Source: HGM04593 sp964423665 (GTDB lineage Bacteria > Bacteroidota > Bacteroidia > Bacteroidales > Bacteroidaceae). Taken from it: a DNA stretch of 34,518 bases. The notes beneath the pieces were generated by a model, which was not told the origin of the DNA, ran no database searches, and saw only the letters and a program-made list of their open reading frames with translations. The stretch spans positions 1 through 34,518 of the forward strand of contig CAYRFX010000017.1 in assembly GCA_964423665.1 (NCBI GenBank), given 5' to 3'. Positions 17,101-23,459 of this stretch are shown here, piece by piece; position 1 is the first letter of the stretch; each line of letters starts with the position of its first letter. A program made the position numbers and the translations under genes.

Positions 17101-18455
17101 TCCTGTTTCCACCGGCGATTAACGGCATAGAGCAACAATGCAACCGACAAAAGAGCAAGCACAGCCGCCAACGCCCACCAATAGAGACGGGCTGCATTAT
17201 CGGTTGCCATCTGAGCACGGCTCTCCATTTGCTTGTTCATGCGTGTGGTGCGCAAAAGGTCGAGATAAGCTTCGCGGTTGATATCGGAAAGTTCTTTATC
17301 GCCCACACCGGCATAAGCACAACTCGCCTCGCGACGCACACTCAAAAGACATTCGGGGATATTCACCACCAAACTATCTGGGGCAGGAAGTGTTTCTTCA
17401 TAATCATCGGAATAAGTGAAGATATTCCATTCAAGAGAATCGGTGGCAGGATAATAACGATGGTAGTAACCGTTAATCTCGGCAAGAGCCTCATCGAGCA
17501 GAGAGAGAGCTTTGTAATATTGCCCCATTTGAGTGTGACAGGAGGCATTTACCGCGAGCGCTTCAATCTTCATATAGCCGTCGCCGTAGAGCGAAAAATC
17601 TTCTACAGCATCGGCAGCAAGGCGACCGGCAAGTTCATCTGCCGGCGTCGAGGCATAAGAGGGCATGGCATACAACTGCGGTACAGCGCCGGCAAGTGAC
17701 TGTTGCATTGCATCGCTACGCAATGTAATCGCAAGCAACAACTTATAATTGGCAGAAAGCCACGAAAGCCCTCTATTGTTAGCAATATTAAGCCCCTGTA
17801 AATAGATACTTGCACGGGCGGCAGAATCGGGCTCACCACCTGCAAGAATCATACGGGCATAGAGGCGCAGAGATATATCTTTGCACTCCTGCAAAGCCTG
17901 CGAAAGACGCTCAGCAGCAAGCATGCGTTCCTGCTGCAAACCTATATTTGAGAAATAGCAGATGGACACAATGCCGAATTCAATACTTGCACGCATCAAA
18001 CGCTCGTTATCAGCTGCCGACAGAACCTCTTTTTCCTCCAAGATGCGGTGCAACCTCGCCAAGGCACTTGCTCTATAATCGAAGAACTCCCTGTTTGCCG
18101 AGGTGCGGTAACACACGGTCATAAGCCCCACATCGGCAGTCAAGCGCTCTATCTCGCAACGAGAAGATGCAAGCACCGTATTGTACAGTTCCTTCGCACG
18201 CTTATAATCCATCTGCATCATTGCAGAATAGGCTATAGAATTCTGTGCATGCATATTTGATTCATTGGAGAAATCCATTGCAAGCAACCGGCTTGCAGCA
18301 CTATCTACACGAGCGATGTTGCTGTATCGACACTCGTTTATTGTAGCACGCAACAAAGCCACACGCTGCTCGATAGCCGCATCATGCACCCTGCCGCACG
18401 CCACGGCAAGCAGCAAAAGAAGCATTGCAGATATGTTACAAAAAATTCTATACAT
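14193..18455 (-). CDS. Giant tandem histidine kinase with two kinase-like halves
   Basis: A 1420-residue envelope sensor, probably the type annotated DUF5112/DUF5113. In order: lipoprotein-like signal (LLLLLAVACG, Cys20), a helical TPR-like periplasmic region (about 30-400), a membrane helix (424-445) and a cytoplasmic region. An ATPase domain follows with N box NTLVDNAGKFTPAGG (716-730), DSGIGL (749-754) and GCGFGLMNCK (785-794). A second signal-like hydrophobic stretch comes next (833-848), then a short extracytoplasmic region, a membrane helix (987-1008), a GAF-like region (about 1045-1155), a phosphoacceptor-like VIKHETIYYP (His1202) and a degenerate ATPase domain (1300-1418). The first half shows LGGMRPYM where a HisKA histidine is expected; the second keeps a His but lacks the N-box Asn. 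Coupled by ATGA to the response regulator. Confidence 0.85.
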   Translation of the reverse strand: MYRIFCNISAMLLLLLAVACGRVHDAAIEQRVALLRATINECRYSNIARVDSAASRLLAMDFSNESNMHAQNSIAYSAMMQMDYKRAKELYNTVLASSRCEIERLTADVGLMTVCYRTSANREFFDYRASALARLHRILEEKEVLSAADNERLMRASIEFGIVSICYFSNIGLQQERMLAAERLSQALQECKDISLRLYARMILAGGEPDSAARASIYLQGLNIANNRGLSWLSANYKLLLAITLRSDAMQQSLAGAVPQLYAMPSYASTPADELAGRLAADAVEDFSLYGDGYMKIEALAVNASCHTQMGQYYKALSLLDEALAEINGYYHRYYPATDSLEWNIFTYSDDYEETLPAPDSLVVNIPECLLSVRREASCAYAGVGDKELSDINREAYLDLLRTTRMNKQMESRAQMATDNAARLYWWALAAVLALLSVALLLYAVNRRWKQDNAVYSRNLRMLLKICRNLLSSLPREMNSEEEVCDSVCAILCEGFQGFAGDMRFSLLAPFEACEERPHLYRMQLPPVDETRIYTLYIATDEEIPASNLAIIELSLPYIAVAVEEGLRIANISDEQLRLEEQRLAHALYLAEHKRENLLKRVSVSVLGGMRPYMDRMLNELRNLSRKEDTETAERRLKYIAELTEKLDDYNLILERWIKMRRGELSLQIERFSVREPFDIIAKSRRSFDARGISLDVKMCDAVVRADRALTLFMINTLVDNAGKFTPAGGTISVEAVEGDDYVEIAVEDSGIGLSQADIDHILNDKVYDASLIGDAGNKLNKNKGCGFGLMNCKGIIEKYRKTDEIFSVCSLGISSREGGGSRFSFRLPRGVVHSLVVLLAMMLPCGALCNDAIFARVALSADSAFLSNVNGDYEQTFTYASRAISDLNEYYRSNIGGNDTLSLFNGAAGELSWWRDEIFPISLKEDIFFNILDIRNEVAVAALATQRWQEYRYNNNIYASLYRLVHEDKGLEEHYEKMQQLANHRQAAIALLLFLLLLLLLAYAIAYVRKGVIERMNSRMVLGLNSRLLAVTGGDDSVPTDELARRVVNEILVSTSEAMCVERVSLLLKYGRETAVVATAPSAISATAMSLHNVFDSGDSFVAADEQLYALPLYVVSAGERVMIGALEFESERPLSENERLNLELVARYVASVAYHSVVRLAGHYKSLAATEEEAERVKFEENRLHVQNMVMDNCLSVIKHETIYYPGRIRSLVEQSMGVVNRHDELAVKVAEMRELMDYYSSVFSILSGCATKQLDDISFRLSAVPLNGLFEDMQHFVARKARKSSLNLLLRYEPTHVVVDGDKDMLVFLFESLMCAALEYKESGELHLRAVDCGDVVRVELLDTRRSLPDEYLSEMFTPSKNNLAQGSGLAGMEYLVVKEIVRLHEDCMQLRGGRVEARADDSGFIIMFTLPKNSGI

Positions 18456-18515
18456 AACTGCAAGCGAAGATATAAATTAATATTGAAAGGCAGAAACGAT
18501 TAAGGCATAAATACA

Positions 18516-18546
18516 ATAATTGCCCTGCTGCTGGCAGGGCAATTAT
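18516..18546 (-). terminator. Terminator of the btuB-btuG operon
   Basis: A perfect 13-bp stem (ATAATTGCCCTGC with its complement) around a 5-base loop lies 9 bases past the btuG stop. On the minus strand it is followed by TGTATTTAT, so the U tract is imperfect. Confidence 0.65.
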
Positions 18547-18555
18547 CAATATCAT

Positions 18556-19599
18556 TTACTTGCTCAAATTTTCAACCTCATAGGTATAAGGATTTATACA
18601 TTGCAAGGTATTGGGGACATCGCCATAGTTTCCTAACGACACAAGATATACAAAACCATTATCGGCAGTGAGAATATTTGCCGGGTTGGTTGCAACCTCA
18701 ATCTTTCTAATCTCGGTAAACGAGGGAATATCTATAACAGAAACAGTGTTGTCATAATTGGGATAATCGGCACCACCCGAGTTGGCAACAAAAAGTTTGT
18801 TATCTGCCACACACAGCTGTTCGGGGTTACGCCCTACCGGCACTGTTGCCTCCACCTCTAATTTTGCAGTGTCGATGCGAGCCACTTCACCATTATAATA
18901 GGTTGCATACACCTTGCCACCGGCAGTTGCAAGATAGCGAGGCTGTCCCTCAGTCTCTAACTTTTCTATCACACGGGCATCTTTGTCCATTACCCAAATA
19001 ATTTTGTCTGTTGCCACAGCTATATAGATTTTATTGCCATATACACACATATCATTGGCTGTATCACCCAAGCCAACACCATTCTGTTGCTTGAAATAAT
19101 CGCGCACTACGGTGTAGTCATTAAGATTAAATTTTGTGAGTACCGAATTATTATAACCCCACAATCCTTCGCACAAAATATACATATCGTCACCAATTAT
19201 GGCTCCACAGCGCGGACCGATACCTGAATATACATTTGTAAAGAAACGACCATCGGCTGTAAATAGATTAACATCGCCATCGTTCACATAGTCCGATGTA
19301 GTAATGCATATATAATCGCCCGCAGCAAACATTTTATATGGCGAAGATGGCGCATCACCAGCAATCCATGGTGTTTTAACAGCACCTGTTGCCGGATTAT
19401 AGCTGCTATGCACGATTGTCTGATTCCAATTTGCATCATAAGTAGAAAGGAAACCATACAATACTCCATCTTTTTGGCACATCTCAGTCATATTAACCCC
19501 GCTTGTGGGAGGGATATATGCAGGAGCTGCATCATCATCACTACAAGCAGAAAGAACAATTGCCACAAAAGCAAACAGATAAAAAAGATTCTTTTTCAT
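18556..19599 (-). CDS. btuG: BtuG-like surface lipoprotein, beta-propeller (DUF5074-type)
   Basis: A 347-residue secreted lipoprotein with signal peptide MKKNLFYLFAFVAIVLSAC; Cys19 is followed by SDDD, the Bacteroidota signal for surface export. The rest shows repeating beta-propeller blades of the YVTN/YncE type: KIYIAVATDKIIWVMDKD, KVYATYYNGEVARIDT, KLFVANSGGADYPNYDN, GFVYLVSLGNYGDVPN. In Bacteroides, BtuG proteins of this fold sit on BtuB, capture vitamin B12 with very high affinity and hand it over. The call rests on fold, lipidation and context: it follows btuB by 10 bases under one cobalamin riboswitch. A generic DUF5074 protein for another ligand is the alternative, less likely given the riboswitch. 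Confidence 0.8.
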   Translation of the reverse strand: MKKNLFYLFAFVAIVLSACSDDDAAPAYIPPTSGVNMTEMCQKDGVLYGFLSTYDANWNQTIVHSSYNPATGAVKTPWIAGDAPSSPYKMFAAGDYICITTSDYVNDGDVNLFTADGRFFTNVYSGIGPRCGAIIGDDMYILCEGLWGYNNSVLTKFNLNDYTVVRDYFKQQNGVGLGDTANDMCVYGNKIYIAVATDKIIWVMDKDARVIEKLETEGQPRYLATAGGKVYATYYNGEVARIDTAKLEVEATVPVGRNPEQLCVADNKLFVANSGGADYPNYDNTVSVIDIPSFTEIRKIEVATNPANILTADNGFVYLVSLGNYGDVPNTLQCINPYTYEVENLSK

Positions 19600-19609
19600 A
19601 TTATTGATT

Positions 19610-21604
19610 TTAGAAAGTTAAACAAGCCGTAAACCTCCATTGCCGCCCGGGCATAGGATAGTAGCGTATAACCTCATAACTCTTATCGGTGAAGTTAATC
19701 ACCTCGCCTTGCAGGCGCAACGATACCCCTTTGCATAATGCAATCTCCCGATTAAGCGAGATTGTATGTTCGGTATATGCAGGAAGCTTATTTGCGGCAA
19801 TATTCTGCGGCAACATATACCGTTCCCCGGCAAAGCTCACAAGATAAGAGACATTTACCCAGCTGTTATTAAGCGTGAACGAGCCATTTGCCGCATGACG
19901 CGGAGTATATGGTATTTGATGATTGTAGTTCTTGGATTTACTGTTGGTCCTATCCACCGTGTGGCTGTAACTGTACGAGGCATCGACCAGCAGCTCCACA
20001 TTGCGAGCAACAGAAAGTGTTGCCGAGAAATTCGCATCAACACCCTTCACATACACCTTGCCATAGTTCTGCATGCGCCATATATACATTGTGGGAAGAG
20101 CGACAATCTTATCTTTCACATAATTGAAATAACCATCTAACGAGAATGCAACAACAAGCCTTTTCCCCGCCTGCCCTGTATATACGGCTCCCACATTATA
20201 CTGCATGGCACGCTCTGGTTTCAGCCCCACATTACCCATGCGCTGATAGTAGAGGTCGGCAACCGTAGGCACACGGAAAATATCTTTATACGATGCACGC
20301 AAACGCAACGGCACATTTTCAAACGGTTGCCACGCAAAAGACAAAGCCGGCGAAAGGCGTTTCTTATCTACCGACGAGGCCGACTTTCCCGCATCATCGG
20401 TGACAACCGTAGCCAAAAGACTTGCTGTGGCAAGGAAAGAGCTCTTTTCAAAAGAGGCCGCCAATGCCGTTTGTGAATTTATGCGCCGCGGCTCTCTGCC
20501 TGTGAGAAAATTATTTTTAACCGTGCAAAAAGAGATATCACTCGCAAGAGAGATAGAGAAGTTCTTGACTGGAGTATATTGCGTGCCCATAGAGAGATAA
20601 TACTCATTCTGAGCGTTTGCATCTTCTTGATAGCCCGCCGAATAACTATCATTAATCTCCAAATAACGAGAGAATGAATAATTATATTTTACCACAGCGC
20701 GTGCCTGCCACTTTTCAGCAAAGGAAGTTTCACAAACAGCCTGCACTAAAAAGTTATTATCCCACAAACGCTCTTTGTTAGCCTTATTATAGAATTGCAC
20801 ACTGCCCGGCAGCCCTCTTTCAGAATCAAAATAACAGAGTTTCACATGCAGGTTACCCTTGCCACCAAACTCTCCAAAAATATTACCCTCGGCAGAGATA
20901 CTCTTAACATCACTATCCACACGGTGTTGCCTGCTGCTCAAAGCACCATTCACAAGCGTGAACGAATAGTCCCCGTCAGCACGCTTAGCGTTCATATTTA
21001 CAGAGTAGCTCCAACGCTCGTTGAGCACGTTTTCATGTAGCAGTACAGCCCCCAGAAAACCAAACGCCCCACCGCGCACCTTCGCCATTGTGCGTGCAGC
21101 AAGAGGTGTGCGGCTCTTTATCTCCACAAGAGTTGCCGAAGCAAAATCACGAGCGGGACGGAATATATCGTTCCCCTGCCCCATTGTGAGCGAGAGAGCC
21201 TCCACATTATCAAGCGTATAACGACCGACATCAATCTGCCCGCTATAAGCATCTGACACAGCAGCACCATCATAGCTCACAGCAGTGTGCTTGGCACCAA
21301 GCCCTCGCACCGAGATTGTTTTCAAGCCCCCGATACCGCCATAATCCTGCACCTGCACTCCTGCCATACGCTTCACGGCATCGGCAACGGTTATGTGCCC
21401 CAACCGTTCTATCTCATCGCCCCGAACAACATGTTTGGGAGCAGCAGAAAGAGAAGGAGCATCTACAGCGTCACCCACCACCTCTATCTCCGACAGACTG
21501 CGAACCGAGGAGAGAGAATCAATGTGTTGCGCATAGCATGCCTGCCCGCCAACAAATAATAGTAAACCTGCACAAATGGCAACTACCAAAAAAAACTTAC
21601 GCAT
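19610..21604 (-). CDS. btuB: TonB-dependent cobalamin receptor BtuB
   Basis: A 664-residue outer-membrane receptor that imports vitamin B12 or related corrinoids using TonB energy. It has a signal peptide (MRKFFLVVAICAGLLLFVGG to about 25), a TonB-box-like SLSEIEVVGDAV, then the plug with VADAVKRMAGVQVQDYGGIGGLKTISVRGLGAKHT (about 74-108), read in pieces, and GQIDVGRYTLDNVEAL. The beta-barrel ends RQWRFTACLTF with the terminal aromatic needed for BAM-mediated insertion. At about 660 aa without a carboxypeptidase-like N-domain it has the compact BtuB size rather than the roughly 1000-aa SusC size. Expression should be repressed by cobalamin through the riboswitch directly upstream. Followed by the BtuG-like lipoprotein. 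Confidence 0.88.
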   Translation of the reverse strand: MRKFFLVVAICAGLLLFVGGQACYAQHIDSLSSVRSLSEIEVVGDAVDAPSLSAAPKHVVRGDEIERLGHITVADAVKRMAGVQVQDYGGIGGLKTISVRGLGAKHTAVSYDGAAVSDAYSGQIDVGRYTLDNVEALSLTMGQGNDIFRPARDFASATLVEIKSRTPLAARTMAKVRGGAFGFLGAVLLHENVLNERWSYSVNMNAKRADGDYSFTLVNGALSSRQHRVDSDVKSISAEGNIFGEFGGKGNLHVKLCYFDSERGLPGSVQFYNKANKERLWDNNFLVQAVCETSFAEKWQARAVVKYNYSFSRYLEINDSYSAGYQEDANAQNEYYLSMGTQYTPVKNFSISLASDISFCTVKNNFLTGREPRRINSQTALAASFEKSSFLATASLLATVVTDDAGKSASSVDKKRLSPALSFAWQPFENVPLRLRASYKDIFRVPTVADLYYQRMGNVGLKPERAMQYNVGAVYTGQAGKRLVVAFSLDGYFNYVKDKIVALPTMYIWRMQNYGKVYVKGVDANFSATLSVARNVELLVDASYSYSHTVDRTNSKSKNYNHQIPYTPRHAANGSFTLNNSWVNVSYLVSFAGERYMLPQNIAANKLPAYTEHTISLNREIALCKGVSLRLQGEVINFTDKSYEVIRYYPMPGRQWRFTACLTF

Positions 21605-21654
21605 AAAATAATTGTTACCAAGCCTTCACCCGAGGCATTGTTAATATTAATCAA

Positions 21655-21840
21655 CAGATATAAGGCAGGTTTTCTGGCTTGTCTGTCTTTGCGGCTACCT
21701 TCCCGCTCACATTAAAGCAGTGGTAATTGATTACCGAGACTTAAAATAGACTCACAGCTACGGGTATAGCTCCGGATTTTAACCGGATTCCCTTTTACTA
21801 ACGCTGCCGAAAGGGCAGGCGTTACACCTCAATCTGCGTG
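21655..21840 (-). promoter_or_regulatory. Cobalamin (AdoCbl/B12) riboswitch
   Basis: On the minus strand the B12 box reads AGCCAGAAAACCTGCC (21664-21679). Further upstream lie GGGAATCCGGTTAAAATCCGGAGC (21769-21792, read in two parts), CCCGTAGCTGTGAGTC and CCACTG, the other conserved blocks of the cobalamin aptamer. A TGCC-CTTTC-GGCA hairpin precedes them. It lies 51-236 bases before the btuB start. The expression platform is probably the TGTTGATTAATATTAACA and GCC...GGC hairpins between the box and the ATG, but its mechanism (terminator or ribosome-site masking) is not decided by the sequence. Confidence 0.92.
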
Positions 21841-21871
21841 CTAAGATATAGCTATTGCAACTCTTGTGCAA
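21841..21871 (-). promoter_or_regulatory. Probable promoter of the riboswitch-btuB-btuG unit
   Basis: On the minus strand, TTG is followed about 18-20 bases later by TATATCTTAG, an approximate TAnnTTTG -7 box. The predicted transcript starts just before the riboswitch aptamer, as expected. Confidence 0.4.
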
Positions 21872-21949
21872 CTATTTATAGGATTTTTTTAGAAATTATA
21901 TGAATTTATGCAATGTAAATACTGCAAAAGCTGCTGTTGGCACATATTA

Positions 21950-22118
21950 TAGACTATTCTCGTTTCTTAAAAGAATGCAACCCCGCGTATCACTACGGAG
22001 GGTTGCTCGGGGGAATTGAATGATTAAGAAAAAGTTCTATTAATTTTTCTCGTTGCTACTGTCTGCATATATAACAGAACGGGAAGAGAAAAAGTTTAAG
22101 CCCCCAAGCATTTTTTTT
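21950..22118 (+). ncRNA. Candidate structured non-coding RNA with 3' U tract
   Basis: This sits in the 615-base stretch between btuB and rplI, outside the riboswitch and terminator. The plus strand shows a hairpin GCAACCC/GGGTTGC (21977-22006). It also shows a nested long-range fold: TGCTCGGGGG (22004-22013) pairs with CCCCCAAGCA (22101-22110) with one mismatch, TTTTTCTC (22044-22051) with GAGAAAAA (22086-22093), and CTGT (22059-22062) with ACAG (22074-22077). Eight T follow at once (22111-22118), as in an intrinsic terminator. A long closed hairpin with a terminal stem recalls 6S RNA, but I cannot confirm the family. No good promoter was found, so the 5' end is a guess. Confidence 0.4.
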
Positions 22119-22164
22119 GATTTTCTGCAAAAAAAATGAAAGCAAGGTATTGGTAACAGCAAAA

Positions 22165-22201
22165 AAAAATCAGAGTTGCGCAATGCGCAACTCTGATTTT
22201 T
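22165..22201. terminator. Terminator after rplI (symmetrical, could act both ways)
   Basis: An 18-bp perfect inverted repeat centred at 22183 (AATCAGAGTTGCGCA and complement) with A5/T5 flanks. On the minus strand it is followed by T-rich sequence (nine T from 22169 to 22161 including the stem end), so it should stop rpsF-rpsR-rplI transcription. It ends 18 bases before the rplI stop. Confidence 0.85.
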
Positions 22202-22219
22202 GTATAAATAATAATTCTA

Positions 22220-22669
22220 TTATTCTGCGGTCTCTGCTACAACAGTATAAGGAACCTTAACGGTAACCTCTTTGTGCAAGCGGATTGTTGCGGTGTACTC
22301 ACCTACCTCTTTTGCAGACTCAACAGAGATAACCTTGCGGTCGATCTCGTGACCAAGCTTTGCAAGCTCGTCAGCAATCTGCGCTGCGCTTACAGAACCG
22401 AAGGTTGTACCATTCTCGCTAACCTTAACAGCGATTGTGAGAGCAACACCCTCCAATTTCTGAGCAAGAGCCTCTGCATCAGCCTTAATCTGAGCGAGCT
22501 TGTGAGCACGCTGACGAAGGTTCTCAGCAAGAACTTTCTTTGCAGACTCGGTAGCGATAACAGCCTTACCGGTAGGAATCAAATAATTACGGCCATAACC
22601 GTCTTTTACCTTAACGATATCGTCTTTGTAACCAAGGTTGATTACGTCTTCTTTCAATATTAGCTCCAT
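22220..22669 (-). CDS. rplI: 50S ribosomal protein L9
   Basis: Binds domain V of 23S rRNA at the base of the L1 stalk. The 149-residue protein has the N-terminal L9 domain with the signature GYGRNYLIPTGKAV (about 24-37), a long connecting helix rich in Ala, Lys and Glu, and a C-terminal domain with NGTTFGSVSAAQIADEL. Length is normal. It is the last gene of the rpsF-rpsR-rplI operon, 16 bases after rpsR, with its own strong terminator. Confidence 0.98.
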   Translation of the reverse strand: MELILKEDVINLGYKDDIVKVKDGYGRNYLIPTGKAVIATESAKKVLAENLRQRAHKLAQIKADAEALAQKLEGVALTIAVKVSENGTTFGSVSAAQIADELAKLGHEIDRKVISVESAKEVGEYTATIRLHKEVTVKVPYTVVAETAE

Positions 22670-22685
22670 AATTATTCCTCCTTTA

Positions 22686-22955
22686 TTATTTCATCATATC
22701 AGTTACAAAAGGCAGCAAAGCCAAGTGGCGTGCGCGCTTAACAGCCTGAGCTATACGACGCTGGAACTTCAAAGAAGTACCGGTGATGCGACGGGGAAGC
22801 AACTTACCCTGCTCGTTCAAGAATTTCTTCAAGAATTCGGGATCCTTGTAATCGATATACTTGATACCGTTCTTTTTGAAACGGCAATACTTTTTCTTCT
22901 TGACATCAACTGTGGGAGGTGTCAAATATCTGATTTCTGAAGGTGTCTGTGCCAT
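22686..22955 (-). CDS. rpsR: 30S ribosomal protein S18
   Basis: Small-subunit protein that pairs with S6 on the platform. The 89-residue sequence has the family core CRFKKNGIKYIDYKDPEFLKKF (read in parts, about 24-45) and the signature GKLLPRRITGTSLKFQRRIA, ending in a basic helix KRARHLALLPFV. Length is normal for Bacteroidota. It starts 2 bases after rpsF, consistent with coupled synthesis of the S6-S18 heterodimer. Confidence 0.98.
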   Translation of the reverse strand: MAQTPSEIRYLTPPTVDVKKKKYCRFKKNGIKYIDYKDPEFLKKFLNEQGKLLPRRITGTSLKFQRRIAQAVKRARHLALLPFVTDMMK

Positions 22956-22957
22956 AA

Positions 22958-23299
22958 TTAATCCTCCTTATTACCTTTAAGATTTCTTCTTTTGGCAGCA
23001 TACTCAGCGGCATACTTGTCCAATTTCACTACCAATGAGCGGATTACGCGCTCGTCACGGCGATACTGCAACTCGAGTTTTGAAATAACTTTGGGCTCAG
23101 CGTTGAACTCAAACATTACATAAAAACCTGTTGATTTCTTCTCGATGGGGTATGCGAGTTTCTTCAATCCCCAATTCTCCTCATTGACAATCTCAGCACC
23201 TTCAGCAGTGAGAATGCCTTTGAACTTCTCTACCGCTTCCTTCATCTGAGCATCAGACAAAACGGGAGTTAAAATGAAAACGGTTTCGTATTGATTCAT
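22958..23299 (-). CDS. rpsF: 30S ribosomal protein S6
   Basis: The 113-residue S6 protein begins MNQYETVFILTPVLSDAQ and carries the ferredoxin-like fold with NWGLKKLAYPIEKKSTGFYVM and ERVIRSLVVKLD. It lacks the long acidic or glutamate-tail extension seen in some bacteria. First gene of the operon, with an exact Bacteroidota promoter 60 bases upstream. In many bacteria the S6-S18 pair binds its own leader RNA to repress translation; the 5' leader here is short and I did not identify such a site. Confidence 0.97.
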   Translation of the reverse strand: MNQYETVFILTPVLSDAQMKEAVEKFKGILTAEGAEIVNEENWGLKKLAYPIEKKSTGFYVMFEFNAEPKVISKLELQYRRDERVIRSLVVKLDKYAAEYAAKRRNLKGNKED

Positions 23300-23358
23300 T
23301 TTAGTTAATAAATAAATTAATAAATTGATTAAACATCACGTTTATCCAAACGCGGGTG

Positions 23359-23389
23359 CAAAGATAGAGATAATTTTTCAATTACCAAA
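23359..23389 (-). promoter_or_regulatory. Promoter of rpsF-rpsR-rplI
   Basis: On the minus strand this is TTTG, exactly 19 bases, TATCTTTG: a perfect match to the primary sigma promoter of Bacteroidota. The predicted leader to rpsF is about 50-55 bases. Confidence 0.8.
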
Positions 23390-23459
23390 GTTTTACACCA
23401 ACCTTTTTCTAAAACAGCAATCATTAAAGCCTGTGACAGAGTCTATTTAAGCAGCATCA

